A stretch of DNA of 64,000 nucleotides, taken from positions 1,798,001 to 1,862,000 of the forward strand of contig JACGCN010000003.1 in the NCBI GenBank assembly GCA_014905825.1. Direction: 5' to 3'. The translations under genes and the position numbers were made by a program. Positions 11,511 to 24,370 of the stretch are shown piece by piece. Position 1 is the first letter of the stretch, and each line of letters starts with the position of its first letter. This DNA comes from Lyophyllum atratum (Eukaryota > Basidiomycota > Agaricomycetes > Agaricales > Lyophyllaceae). The notes beneath the pieces are model-generated. The model had not been told where the DNA came from. It saw only the letters and a list, made by a program, of their open reading frames with translations, and made no database searches.

Positions 11511-13332
11511 ATGTCTTCGGATTCCTGGCCTCCACAGCTTAAGTAAGCATCTCGATAGTTGCAGTAGAAATGTACTTGGCTGACATCTCACCGACAGGGA
11601 TTGGGTCGCAAAATGCCTCGGCCAAATGTCAGATACAAATAGGACCGAAGCACAAGCTGAATTAAGACAGGTAATTGCTGACGCTTTCGCTGCTCATACA
11701 TTATGGACGACCGACTGGAATGGAGTACAATTGAAAAGGTTGTAGAAGTTCACACCAGCCTATTTAATTCTGCTCTCTACTGATATTCCTTCGTTCCTGT
11801 GACCCTTAGCCTCCTGCCGAAGCCTGTTCCGATGTTCAACAACAATCTGAAGCGCAAGACGTGAGCACTTTATCTCTACTCTCTGTGCTGATACTGAAAT
11901 CACTTTCCCAGAAATGACCTTCCGGTTTCAAACAAGAAGGCCAAAAAGAGCGCACAAAAAAATGCAAGTGCTACCCATACGTGGGATCCAAACGACCAGG
12001 CTGCCCTCAATAGACGAGCACAACGATTCCAACGCGAACACGAACTTGAACGGACGAAACACACTCTCAAGACTAATCAAAATATAGAACGTCTCAAAGA
12101 TATGTCGCTAACGCGGAATGGGTCACCTTTTGGGACTGCGGACGACCCTGATGCGGATCCAGTGCGTTGTTGTCTTCTTTTGATTTCGGAACCTGTGAAT
12201 ATCTTATCCTAGAACGTCCTTGACTGGGATCGCCACACCATCGTTGGGACGTCCCAAGATGTATTTAAAGATTACTTGCGGTTGACTACAGTTAGCATTC
12301 CGTTCGAATGAATCCTTCATTCTCTGATGACACAACTTGACACTTTACAGGAACCAAAACCCGAGCAAATACGACCTTACGTCGTCCTGCAGCACACCCT
12401 TCTGGAATTGAAGAAACGTTGGCGTGAAAAGTGCCAATATAATTGGATTTGTAGTCAATTCAAGAGTCTGCGGCAAGACCTCACAGTGCGTTGTTACATT
12501 CATCATTTGTGCAGTTGTTATCAGATTCATGCTCTTTAGGTTCAGCGCATCAAGAATGACTTCACGGTGCAGGTTTATGAAATACATGCACGTATGGCTC
12601 TTGAAAGTGTATGCTGTGTTCATATAATATCATCTTGTGAATAACACTGACATTGTGTTATTTTCCAGGGCGATATGGTAGAATACAATCAATGTCAAGC
12701 CACTCTCAAGACCCTATATGAGCTCGGTATCCAAGGCAAAGTTGAAGAATTTACTGCATACCGCATCTTGATGCTTCTCCATGGTCGGAATCGGAGCGGT
12801 AAGTTGTCCTTTGCAAGGTCTACTGTACGCTTCTGATGACATCTGTCCTACAGAATTAAATCTTTTCGTAGGTCAGCTAACTCCCAGACAGAAAGCGGAC
12901 CCAGCTGTCCGTCACGCACTTGCAGTGCAGCGAGCGTTATCGATGGGAAATTACCATCTATTGTTCGACTTGTATCTGACGGCGCCAAACATGGGCGCGT
13001 ATATTATGGATCACTTCATTGACCGGGAGCGGATCAAAGCTTTGATGGTCATTACTAAAGCGTCAGTCTTCGCTCTCTATACATCTCGTCTGCTGTTGTG
13101 TTGACCTTCCTACAGTTATAAGACAATACCTCTGACATTTATCAACAACGTACTGGCATTTGACTCGCTCGATGCGGCGCGTGTTTTCTTGGTGGATCAT
13201 TCAGCAGCCTTCTTCACCAATCCCCGTGACCCCGATGGTCAAAAGATCCTGGACTGCAAGCCCGCAATACCTCAACTCACGCAGGTGTTTGAAGAGAAAT
13301 ATCGCAAGATTCTTATCAAAGGTGCAATATGA
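11511..13332 (+). CDS. SAC3/GANP/Thp3-family protein (LENG8-like)
   Basis: Predicted nuclear mRNA-metabolism factor. Thp3 of yeast works with Csn12 in transcription elongation and splicing, and LENG8 is the animal counterpart. After a hydrophilic N-terminus with a basic segment (NLKRKT, NKKAKKSAQK) the conserved SAC3/GANP domain starts near 12360: EQIRPYVVLQHTLLELKKRW, then QYNWICSQFKSLRQDLTVQR, FTVQVYEIHARMALESGD and QGKVEEFTAYRILMLLHG. The continuation (LTPRQKADPAVRHALAVQRA, NYHLLFDLYLTAPNM, AYIMDHFIDRERIKAL) is the helical repeat/winged-helix part of the fold. Many introns. It stops at 13330-13332 after KILIKGAI. Closer to Thp3/LENG8 than to Sac3 itself because of QDLTVQ-x-I and the short length. 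Confidence 0.88.
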
Positions 13333-13853
13333 ACGACCTCGAATCGGCGAAATTCCTTCCTTCCATTTATCTCCCTATTTTTATTCACCTTCATCGCCGA
13401 TATATCTCGCCCACATTCTCTCGTCTCCGATCCGGATCAAGACCTCTCTTTCGGGCTTTGGACCATGCATATCGTCGCTGCTATTACCGGCTAATCTGGT
13501 TGCAGGTGATACCTGCTTAATTATATTTTCTACTTTATGAGGATCTGGCCTCGACAACCTGTTGGCCGGGATGACGCCCAGTGGACTGGAGTGACGGGTG
13601 GTTGTATAGAATTGTCACGTTTTGTATCGTAATATGGATCAAAGCATCATTGGAACCGTTAAAATATGGAATACATTACTATCAGTGGCAAAAGCTTCAG
13701 AAAAGCTTCAACTCAATCGCGCATACGGGCGGGGATGAACCTCCGCAACGTCACCTCCCGCACTGAATAGTGTTGCAGGGCAGCTGGGGATTCAAGAACG
13801 TCCATGGAGATGCGCGACCGTGCTGGGATCGTCACGTAAACAAGGATGAGGGT
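13333..13853. other. Intergenic, 3' flanks of two convergent genes
   Basis: Lies between the Thp3-like stop and the Sen2 stop. Several frames are open by chance but lack family resemblance. No gene is supported. Confidence 0.5.
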
Positions 13854-15139
13854 CTACACATGGTCGACAGATAAGTGCCGTGCTCGCAGATGCACTACAA
13901 AAGTACGCACTTTCTGGACTTGGGAGTTGACCCGGTTTATAGTGCTAAGCCACGACCAACCGAAAGGAGAAGAGTTTTGCAGGTCAAGAGATGAGGCTTT
14001 TTGGTCCTCCGGGTCTTCGTAAACAGGGCATACAACGAGGGCGAACCTGTTCAGATGAGACTGTGAGCGATACAATAGATGGAGTGAACATACTCTGCGT
14101 GCGTGAAAACGGGACCACGCTTGTATAACAGGTAATCCACACAGAATTTGATTCCACCCTTAACCACCCAGCCGAGAGAGCGGTAGTGGTGATAGACGAC
14201 ATAATGTATGAGAAATGGGTTGTCGAATTGCAAGGGCGGATTTGGATTGGCAGGTATCATAGGCGGGAGATGAGATATTTGGCAAGCAGTCCATAACTGT
14301 TTGAGGTTCATAGCATCGTTCTAGAATGACTGGGTGAATAGGATGCAGATTGACGAATCAAGTGGGGAGTACCGTATGAGGATCTAGAATTGTGAGGCAG
14401 TCCAGATTCCACGCCAGGAAGAACGCCTCTTGAAATGTGAGTTGAAGATGTTCAACGTCAACCAGAGGCTCCAGCTCCACAGGTTCTGCGTCTTCTTCGG
14501 GGGACGGTGTGGCTGGCGGTTCGGCAAGTGATGGCGATGGCCGCCATGTCGCAGCAGATGGGATAGCAGGACCAGAGAGTGCCGGTTTAATAACACGCCC
14601 TTCAGTCTCAAAAATTGCCTCCGCCTCTGCGGCGACAGCTGCAATAGCCGCTGCACGGTCGAGTTTGAACTGTCTGCGCTCAGCGCGACGTTTTGCAGTC
14701 ACCTCCTCCGAAGTCATTTCTACAGTCGAAGATCAAATCCAATTTGCATTAATTTCTTCGATGCTCATTGTAGTAGTAGCTGCTTGGACACACGTTTTCC
14801 GCCCGTTTGCCTGATGTTGATTTGCCGAGCCAACCAGCTAGGTTCACTGCGCGACAAGTCACCCTTCCCAAAGAAACCTCTCCGCCACAGCAGTCCCGTA
14901 TCTTTCGGGTTGGAGACCCACACCGAACGCGTCGTCGAGTCAAAGATCCCTTCGCAGTGAGGATTTACGACCTCCGTCAAGGAAAGACCAAGGAGACCCA
15001 TGACCGATCGGAGTCGACTTGGTGGAGGTTCGACGAAGATAACCGGCAAGGGATTTGCATATATACGGTTGTTATCATTTCGCCTGGCCCCGCCTTTGTT
15101 TGGCCCTCGAGAACGAGAAGAGGGGGTGATCATGGACAT
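13854..15139 (-). CDS. SEN2: tRNA-splicing endonuclease catalytic subunit Sen2
   Basis: Nuclease subunit that cuts the 5' splice site of intron-containing pre-tRNAs in the Sen2-Sen34-Sen15-Sen54 complex. It starts at 15139 (MSMITPSSRSRGPNKGG). The first exon carries CEGIFDSTTRSVWVSNPKD and the highly typical LLWRRGFFGKGDLSRSEPSW. The next carries a charged helical linker (TAKRRAERRQFKLDR) and LQLTFQEAFFLAWNLDCL. The nuclease domain is YRSLGWVVKGGIKFCVDYLLY followed by KRGPVFTHAEY, where Tyr and His of the catalytic triad are visible. The last exon has VCPVYEDPEDQKASSLDLQN, FGWSWLSTINRVNSQVQK with the third catalytic residue, Lys, and stops at 13854-13856. All three catalytic residues are present. 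Confidence 0.95.
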
Positions 15140-15728
15140 CTTCGTTGAGTTTACAGAGATCGCAAAAACAGTCGGTAGGAAGGCAAGCGATCACGGTGAG
15201 TCGAGGCTTGGGCTTGTTGGCCTCCGATAGAAACATCAACAAACTGGAACACACCTCCTCCCAAATTTTCAAAACCCGCGGTCATCGATTCCACATTAAA
15301 TTCATCGAGTGTCCTTTTACAAACTTGACCAATATCACTTCTGTTGTTCACCCACCTCCGCCTAGACAGTACTTTGTTAGACTATACACTAGAGATATCA
15401 TTCCTTCCATTGCCCTCACCGTGGGTTCCGTGACCGCATACATACACGGTCACTTGTCACTCTGCCTTCCTCAGTTGTCAACTACTATCATCTTCCCTGG
15501 CACTGAGCGTACGTATCCCATTCATATCTACATCGCTGTACATACTCATGGCCTACTAGCTCGCTCTACACGTCCCAGGTCGACGGATTATGGGTTCCCG
15601 ACTCTAAGACCGCGTATCCAACCTCGGAAGAAGCAACTCAGTTCAGCCTAGGGCTTGTCCAGCTGATCTTTGACTCTTGCATACTTTCACTCAGGGTTTC
15701 TGGCATCATCGGCGCCCATTTCGCATTC
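15140..15728. other. Sen2 promoter and leader of the gag-like ORF
   Basis: Open frames here are short and show no family. I looked for a long terminal repeat matching sequence downstream of the gag-like ORF and did not find one by eye. Confidence 0.35.
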
Positions 15729-17189
15729 ATGAATTCTTCTCGCGCACCGGATTCTTCACGCTCGCATCGATTAGTTCGCTCGGACACTCTGCACCACTCA
15801 TACACTTTCTGCCAGACCAATTCGTACATGTCGTTCGATTCCCCTCGTCCTTCGCAAACGGGTACGGTACCACCGTCTAATTCCAACAAGACCCGGTCAA
15901 ACACCGTTCCCCACCCCAGCAACCGTCCTGATCCTCCTCCTCATCTACATAGCAATCGTCATAAAAACACGTATAGAGAGACTCATCCCGCTGCCTCGAA
16001 TCCACACGTACCGATTAATCCGCATACATCCACGCATTTTCAACCGAATCATCACATGCATTCTTTTCCGCCTCCACACAGTCCGAATCATCAGCCTCCT
16101 GTTTATATCTCTCAACCTTGGATACATCCGTACTATTATATGCCTCCGCTTGTACCTCCGCCTGCACCTCCGCCTGCACCTCCGCCTGTACCTCCGCCTG
16201 TACCTTCCCTTCCACCTAAACCTGCACCTCGTTCCCCTGCCCCGCTTGTACCTACCCATAAACGTGATGTGAAATTACCTACTGTTTCCCACATACCTAT
16301 TTTATCAGGGAAACACGATTGGGTGCCATGGTCTACCGCGGTCACCATTCTCCTTGAGAACCTCGACCTTATGGATCACATTTGCGATTCTCCCGACCCT
16401 GCCGCGCCGTTTGACCCGAGCCTCATTCCAACCTATCCACCTGTCGTGACTCGGACATCCACTCCCGACGAGATAGCGGCCTGGCGATCCTGGTGGAGGC
16501 GCGACGGCACTGTGCGCCATGTTCTCCTCACGCGTGTCTCCACTGCGATACAGAACAGTATCCCCGGCTCTGGTCTGATGTCTGGGACAAAGCGACCTGC
16601 ACGTAAAATATTGGAGCAGCTGCGTAGCCTATATGGCATCGGCGACTGGACGTCGGCACGGGTGATAAAGGATCGCCTTCGTAACCTCATTCCTGAAGCA
16701 CATCGTATCCTCGACTACATCACTTCGTGGCGTAATGGGATCAATCGGCTTGATTCTGCTGGTTTTCCTTGGGAATTACGTGACGGGTTGTCCACATTCC
16801 TTGATCACTTCCCTCCTACACACCACCACCTCGTTGACATCGCTGTCTATCGTAAGTTGCTCGAGGGACCTGACGTTACGCTTCCCTCCTACGCCACCGT
16901 CTTTGCCGATCTTCATGATATTGAAGTTCATCATCAACAACTGAATCCTCGTCGTTCACAACCTCTGCCCGCGCCAGCCTCGCGTTTTTCACCCGCGTCT
17001 AAGCCTTCTTCTCAGCCCGAACTACCGCAATCAACACCATCGAATCCACCAAACGCTTCACGTCCTCCACGTCCAGCTGATATAAACAAGCCTACTACAC
17101 AGTCTGCCCCTGCACATACACTGAACGGGCGTCCGAACACTGGTGTTCCTGGCGGTAGACCGCAACGTATGTCTTCAGTTGATCACTAA
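15729..17189 (+). mobile_element. Copia-like gag ORF without polymerase (retrotransposon remnant or domesticated gag)
   Basis: Single-exon 486-codon ORF. The first third is Pro/His/Ser-rich and contains a proline repeat (16143-16202). The conserved gag part starts near 16290: LSGKHDWVPWSTAVTILLEN, AAWRSWWRRDGTVRHVLLTR and LEQLRSLYGIGDWTSARVIK, which follow the usual Ty1/copia gag layout of Trp-rich substrate helix, bulky insertion and LxxLY segment. The C-terminus is Pro/Ser-rich and ends at taa 17187-17189; I see no CCHC zinc knuckle. No protease, integrase or reverse transcriptase frame follows, and no LTR was found. So it is either a dead fragment whose gag frame happens to be intact, or a host-captured gag gene. 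The intact 486 codons make recent decay or selection plausible. Confidence 0.7.
16143..16202 (+). repeat. 12-bp tandem repeat encoding a Pro-rich tetrapeptide
   Basis: Five units of the pattern cctccgcctgca/cctccgcctgta, continuing as two degenerate units to about 16226. Each codes Pro-Pro-Pro-Ala or Pro-Pro-Pro-Val inside the gag-like ORF. The third-position a/t change alternates between copies. Confidence 0.9.
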
Positions 17190-17452
17190 TGTTAGAACGC
17201 GTGCGTCAATCTGATCCAACACCAACAGTGAAGAAAGGGATCAACACGACGCGTCGGAATGACGGAACAAACGACCCAAATACGTCCTCATTCTGTGACA
17301 GAGTTTCTGCTAAGCTTCTTGATGTACTTTTGGACGCTGAGCGATCGGACAACCGCCGTGCTTACGAAAAGGCACGCGCTGACCGTACGCTAAGCCTAAA
17401 AGAGCTCAAAAAGTTGTATGATCTCTCGACTCGAGTCACTAAAGGTAGGTAA
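17189..17452 (+). CDS. Short basic ORF overlapping the gag-like stop codon
   Basis: An 87-codon frame whose ATG shares its A with the gag stop (taAtg, 17187-17191). The product is charged and helical, with KLLDVLLDAERSDNRRAY and LSLKELKKLYDLSTRVTKG. I do not recognise a family. It may be a remnant of the element's downstream part or a chance frame. The exact stop/start overlap resembles a termination-reinitiation arrangement. Confidence 0.3.
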   Translation: MLERVRQSDPTPTVKKGINTTRRNDGTNDPNTSSFCDRVSAKLLDVLLDAERSDNRRAYEKARADRTLSLKELKKLYDLSTRVTKGR

Positions 17453-18487
17453 CCGACCATTTGGATCTGTACCCTTTTTACGGTGAGACAGCGTCGTCGA
17501 CGCGATTCAAGAAATAACGCCGCCCATAATGGCAGCCCTAGAGGCTGTAAGAAACCTAGAAACTAATTGCATAGGCAGGCACCTCTGTCGGTGATGGAGC
17601 AGGAGTGATTAAGTAGGTCTTTACTTCAACACTGGATAGAATATAAGTATGTTTGAATGAGGCTAGCAGGCTAAGCAGCTAGCACTGTTTAGAAGTAGAA
17701 GATTAGCAATGCCTCCTTAGACCTGGTGCAAATGAAATGCTTAGCGTGATCGCCGGACACAAAGACGATATCAATGCCGCGGAGAGGAGGAAAATGTCAT
17801 GACAGCCATAGAGCTAAAGAACTGTTCAAGGGTTACGGAGCGCCTGACTTCCGAGAAACGGCGCGAAAACACGGATTCAGGTGACGAAGAGGTTCGTGCC
17901 TTTGGTCGGACCTGAACACGAAAATGATACATCGCAAAGCGCAAGGAGTACGAACGCCTCACCAGAAGCGATAAGAATCTTGAGCTCCACGCGACGTGCA
18001 GGTAGAAGATAAGGAACTTGGGGCGTTTCCGCAGTCCTCCTGTGGTCGGCTTCATTCTTAATCTGGCCTAAAACGAGTCTCGTCAGCTAGCAAATAGAGA
18101 GCACCAGCCTTCGAGTCCGGTGTGAACGTTCTGAATGTGTCGTAGTTAAATACGTGGGCTGACCGAAGGAGCTGATCGCGATTCGCCGGGGGGTGAATGG
18201 GCGCGCCGTGCCAGTCCAGATGAGATACAGGTCTGATGGCATACACTGTCATCGAAGCGTATAGCGTGTCCACGAAACATATTCAGCATTGCTAATGTCC
18301 TGTGAATGGAGGTGGCGTAGCCTAGAGGTTCCAGTAAGTACAACTTGGACTCCAGAGTCTGGACAGTGAACGACGTGTGGTTATTTCGGACCACGTGACT
18401 CACAAGTCGCGCTTCTGGCGGCAGTGGTCACTCAACTGGTAACGGACACTTCACGGCCTCCAGTCATACCCCAGCGTGCTTTCAGCC
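17453..18487. other. About 1 kb with no resolvable gene
   Basis: Lies between the gag-like element and the dynein gene. Short frames on both strands (for example a 71-codon minus frame at 18058-18273 and a 94-codon minus frame at 17771-18055) do not join into a convincing product. It may be degraded element sequence plus the dynein gene promoter. Confidence 0.4.
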
Positions 18488-20982
18488 ATGTCCGACAAAC
18501 GAAGAGCAGAAATCGAGGCCAAACGGGCAAAGCTAGCAGAGCTCCGGAAGGCTCGCGCCGATCGGCTCAAGGCAGACACTGAGAAACGAACCGAGGCATG
18601 GATTTCAAGAGCCAAATCTTCACTTGTTCTACGACTGATGCTCAGCTCGACGTAGATTGCAAGCCCTACACCGGCGCGCAAAGACTTGGATGATCTCATT
18701 AACTCTATTGTCGGTAGCTCCTCGCGTGGTGGCAGGGATAGCGGGGACCGCTCTCCTTCTATACCGGGGACGCCTTCTCTCGGGGCTAGCGTCGGCCTTC
18801 CTGGTCCATCCGCCCTTTCAATGTCGGGGTCTGGTCGGGCGAGCAGGCAGAGTGACTTCTCCAGTAGTGTCGGCACGACGCCGGTCCTGCCTAGCAGTTC
18901 GACGGACCATGTTATTGAACGGTGGGTAGTGTTCGGAAGTTCTGACGCGTCTGCGAGCTGACATGACTAGGACGCTCACACCCCGGATATATGGTGACTT
19001 GATCGACGTGGAGCAAGAGCTGTTCGAATTGCCGCGGAAGGTGCGATTCTTTAAACAACCTGTCTAATCTGCAGCTCTCCTGATCTGTTTCAATGTCATA
19101 GGAGCGTGTCAGCTACAATAAGGAAGTGCAGACAACTGCTATCGAAACAGAATCCCCTGGTGAATACGAAGAGGACCTTAGGCAACGCATACTGCGAGAG
19201 CGCGATATTGAGGCAGAGCGGCTTGCGCGCGATAAAGAGTTGGAGGAAGAAAGTGTGAAGCTGGAGCTAGAGATCGAGCAGGAGATACGAGGCAAGTAGG
19301 CCTAGCTCTCCTTCCTGAACGCTTCTCATTGAAACGTTCATTCCAGAGTTGTCCGAAGAGGAAAGAGCCAGCATCCTTGCAGCACCAGAGTTCCTTGATT
19401 TCGTGGAACAATCGTCAAAGATCGTACAACGAGCGTTAAACGATGGCTATGACTATATCAGGGACTACACGATAGGAGCAGAGTCTGGAGGGTATGCGCC
19501 CTCTACGCCCTAGTAGACGTTATACTGATCTTTTACCTCTCATAGGGATGACTCAGAAGGACGCGTCAAGCGGGTTTGCGAATTCTATGACGAGCGTTAC
19601 GGCAAAAATAGGTCTATAACGGACGTGGATTGGTCGCCAAAAGTAAGCAATCAGCTGGTTTTTATCTTGAAGGGAAGGTACTCAATATTCACATTCATAG
19701 TACCCTGAGCTAAGCGTCGCGTCGTACAACAAGAATCCGGCCGCACTCAACGAGCCAGATGGCATTGTTGCCGTCTGGAACCTTCATCTTCTGGAGCGCC
19801 CAGAGTTCGTTTTTCATTCTCAAGTATGTCGAAGTTTCCGAAATATCAACATGTAACAAGAACTCATTTACGACCCAGTCCGACGTGCTGTCTGTCACAT
19901 TTTCCCCCTTTCACTCAAATCTCGTCTTCGGTGGCACCTATTCTGGCCAAATCCTCCTTTGGGATACCCGTTCTAAACATCTGCCAGTACTAAAGACGCC
20001 ATTATCCGCTGCTGGGCACACGCATCCTGTATACGCTATGCAGATGGTAGGTACTCAGAATGCGCACAACTTGATCACGAGCAGCACCGACGGCACAGTG
20101 TGTAGTTGGCTGGTGGACATGCTCGCCCAACCTCAAGTGCGTCTCTCAACTCCTCTAAAATCTGCTACAAACCTAAATAATGTCCTCAACGCAGGAAACC
20201 CTGGAACTGATACATGCGGGGCATAACAAAACTGGTGAGGTCGCGATCACTATGCTTGACTTTCCCGACAACGAAACCACGACGTTCTGGGTCGGCACGG
20301 AGGAAGGCAACGTATATCAAGCGAACCGGTACGATCGTGCTGGAGCCAAGGCCGGCCTCAACCAATACGATGTGTACAAAGGTCATGCTGGGCCCGTCAT
20401 GGGTCTACATTTCCACCCGCTCGTCGGACCTGTGGACTTCTCGGATCTCTTCCTCACGAGTTCGGTTGACTGGACAGTCAAGTTGTGGCGCGCCAAGTCT
20501 CTTGCGAAGCCATCGACGACCCCGCAGGCTATCGCCCCGCTGTACTCATTTGACGAGGCGGACGATTATGTATACGATGTCAAATGGCATCCCGCTCATC
20601 CTGCGGTATTTGGCACGGTCGATGGATCGGGTCACTTTGACCTCTGGAATTTGAATACAGATACTGAGGTTTGTGTCTGAAGGCAATCTCTACGAGAACC
20701 TTCTTATTGATATTCCTTCCGAATCAGGTTCCTGTGGTATCGACCAATGTGGGCTCTGGCCGGGCAATCAACAAACTGCAGTGGGATCGCAAAGACGGCC
20801 GACGCGCTGCTTTGGGCGGAAGCGACGGCCGACTTTATGTGTACGATATCGGAGACATGGCGCTTCCCAGGGAGTCAGAATGGACGGACATGCAGAAGAC
20901 TGTGGCTGGGATTGTTGGAGGTGGCCAAGCCAATGGTGTGGCGGAGGGTGGCGACTTTTCGAGAAGCGTCGCAGGCCGATGA
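18488..20982 (+). CDS. Cytoplasmic dynein intermediate chain
   Basis: WD40 subunit that scaffolds the dynein motor: its N-terminal helix binds dynactin p150, the middle binds light chains, and the C-terminal propeller binds the heavy chain. ATG 18488 opens [20 protein letters not shown], the charged helix typical of intermediate chains. A Ser/Gly-rich linker follows, then KEVQTTAIE, a TQT-like light-chain (LC8) docking motif, and a strong coiled coil ([20 protein letters not shown]). The propeller has [24 protein letters not shown] repeats (ITDVDWSPK near 19620), [67 protein letters not shown] and [19 protein letters not shown]. It stops at 20980-20982. Multiple short introns. The order and length fit the family well. 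Confidence 0.94.
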
Positions 20983-21396
20983 CGGACTCATGCCATTATA
21001 TCCAATGCGGTGCCGTAACACTTGCATTGAGTGTGTGATGATGGTTATACCCAAGTAGTACGCGTATTTTAATTGATCAGGACCTTCAGCGAAGCCTGGA
21101 GTGGCATCTGCGAAGGTGACGGCAATTTGATGGTGAGCTTCCGAATGAGGACCCTTCAGGTCACCGATCATAACCGTGGAATCCAAACAGTCACCATCAA
21201 GCTATCAGCCAATCAGGGGCCGAGTATCCCAAAAATTTATGCTGTCAACTCCGAGCCGTTCGTTTCATTATTTCTCCATTTTCTTGGGCGGGTTCGTTTC
21301 ACTGGTGTACTCTCTCTCTTCCATCCTTAGAGCCGTTCCTAGGTCATACCACATACATCGTGGCCGTCCAGCAACTTTCTCTATTCTTAATCAACA
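20983..21396. other. Intergenic between dynein intermediate chain and F-box gene
   Basis: No supported coding frame: 3' flank and promoter sequence. Confidence 0.5.
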
Positions 21397-22999
21397 ATGC
21401 AGCGGGCACTGCTAATTGACGAAATCATCCGGCATATCTTCCAATTCTCATCGCAGGACGGACATGGAACTTTAAATGCGCTGGCCAGAAGCTGTAGGGC
21501 ATGGGAAAGCCCTGCATTGGACTATCTTTGGATACGTCTATCCTCCGTTGCACCCTTACTATACCTAATACCGGGCATTCAGCTTGTGAACGGAATATAT
21601 GTAAGAGGGCTCACATCCCGAAATGAACATATGTTGACATCTTCCGTAGGTTCTTCAGCAACCGGAGGGTCCGCTAGACTTGAGCCGATTCCATTCATAT
21701 GCTTGCCGAGTGAAGGATATCACGCACCGACAGACCGTCCAGGTCCACCTCTCCATCCTCTCCATCCTCGCCTCCGAACTTGCCGGAGCGCCCACCTATC
21801 CCGCCGGACTCCTTCCGTGTCTACGCTCTGCTCAACTCTCGACTTCCAATTGCGATAGTATCCAGGCCTGCTTCAGCTTATCGGACAAGCTCCGCAAACT
21901 GGACCTTGACCTGGGCTTTAAATCGCGAGGCTCGCAATCCTCGAATGAGCATGTCCAGCAGTACCTCCAGGAAGTCGTCAGGATTGCTCCAGGCCTCCAG
22001 CGGTTGAGTATCCGGGGATCACTTGCCCAGAACCTCTTGGGTTTGGTGACATCGATGCAGAACCTCCAAGCTCTTTCTCTTCGCCTGGGTTCCTCATTGA
22101 CCACGGATGCCCTTCTGGCGATAGCAAATTTCCAGGATCTTTCGGAGCTCGAAGTGCATGCAGGCCACTTCGATGCGGACGCCCTTTCCGACGCCCTTAG
22201 AGACCGGGGTCATCCAGCCTTTCCTTCATTGAAGAAGCTGCACCTCCGCGCGCACACGCCAGTGCTTGCACTCATACTAGACCACGTATCTGCGGATGCC
22301 TTACATACAATCCGCTTAGAGGCCGAAGAGCCGACGGGCGTTTCTGTCGCCTGGAACCCCATCTTCAAAATAATATGCAGCAAGGCAGCTAATACCCTGC
22401 GAAGCCTCACCATAGAACACCACATCGAGTTAGACGATATGGATATAGAAAGCGCTCCCAGCACCGATACCACCAGTCCTTCTCCCGGAGAAACCAAAAC
22501 AAATATTCCTATACCCTTCAGTCACCTACAAACCTTGGGATCTCTACACCACCTCCGCCACCTAGTCCTCGATACCACGCTCCCACCAGCGATATGCGAC
22601 GAGGAGCTAGCCACTCTGGTCAAAGGCTGGCCGGAGCTCGAGCACCTCGATTTAGGCTCGACTCCCCCATTGACCCGTGTCGGGCAACAGGAAAAGCGGC
22701 CGACTTTCCAATCCCTGCACACGCTGGCCGCCAGTACACCTAAACTCACGGCTCTGGTTATGTCGGCGGACATACGCGGGATCGATTCGACGACGATCCC
22801 TCCTGACGTTCCTCGCCAACATGCGTTGACGAGGATGACGCTCGCGTGTACTCCGGCGTCGGACCCTGCGCGTGTGGCGCGATATCTGCACCAGTTGTTC
22901 CCCTCGCTGCTCGAGGTCGACGGGCTTCCTGAGCACGAAGAGGATTGGAGTCGGGTGCAGGGTGCACTACGGACAATGTGCTTCCCAGCCTCATCATAG
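21397..22999 (+). CDS. F-box/leucine-rich-repeat protein, agaricomycete type
   Basis: Predicted substrate adaptor of an SCF ubiquitin ligase. It opens with a degenerate F-box typical of mushrooms: ALLIDEIIRHIFQFSSQDG then ALARSCRAWESPALDYLW. One intron (21601-21649, gtaaga to gtag) joins this to a large second exon that starts VLQQPEGPLDLSRFHSYA. The rest is a run of leucine-rich repeats, among them LRKLDLDLGFKSRG, LQRLSIRGSLAQNLLGLVTS, LQALSLRLGSS, LKKLHLRAHTP, LRHLVLDTTLPP and LEHLDLGSTPP. The stop is at 22997-22999. Such genes are highly expanded in Agaricomycetes, usually without known substrates, so no specific function can be given. Confidence 0.85.
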
Positions 23000-23415
23000 A
23001 TCGTACAACAGCTGCGCTCGGTTCCACGCCTTTCCAACAAACTCACATAGAGTATCCATAGAGCATTTCACCGACGATACCCCTACACTGTACATAATTC
23101 ATTCCTGTGACCCTCTTAGATCCTTATAGCCACTATTTATTAGACTTTAGAGATTGCCTCCTAGAGACATGCATAACCCTATAGACCGTATACTCGATAG
23201 ACTTGCACGCACATAGATTTGGTTACTTGATTAGAATCATGTTTTGTCGCTCTGCTGTAACAAACTGCAGGCTTCATTCGAGACTTGACAAGCATCTGGA
23301 CAAGCAGATGCGACTGAAAACTGGTTGCAGAGTTACTTTAAGTCGATGACAGTGTATATTGCACGCGCGGACTACAGATCGAGGTGTAATACTACTAAGC
23401 TCATGGACGAAGCGA
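23000..23415. other. Intergenic, convergent 3' flanks
   Basis: Contains the 3' ends of the F-box/LRR gene (+) and the ubiquitin-eS31 gene (-). No gene is seen. Confidence 0.5.
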
Positions 23416-24119
<704 letters not shown>

Positions 24120-24370
24120 GGCGAATGCGGACGCCTTATCTGTCCAACGAGTTCAACGATGGAGTCTTTGAGAAGGCAAGAGCCGTGTTGTCAGCAACCC
24201 GTTTTCTGTTGATACCTGATGCAAATTTAAGGTTTGACATCACGTGATATACAAACATGTGCAAATCTCGTCATTGGGCGCGTCGCGAGAGACGCGTACC
24301 TGCTTCCATCCTCTACTGCTCCGTCCGGTCCTCTTGCGCATTCAACTTCCCCATCACGACTACTCATATC

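Noticed and set aside
16143..16226. Possible CRISPR-like array
   Set aside because: The 12-bp units are contiguous with no spacers and code for prolines, so this is a simple coding tandem repeat.
15945..16259. Arg-rich and Val/Gln/Ala-repeat minus-strand frames
   Set aside because: Produced by the 12-bp proline-coding repeat of the gag-like ORF read from the other strand.
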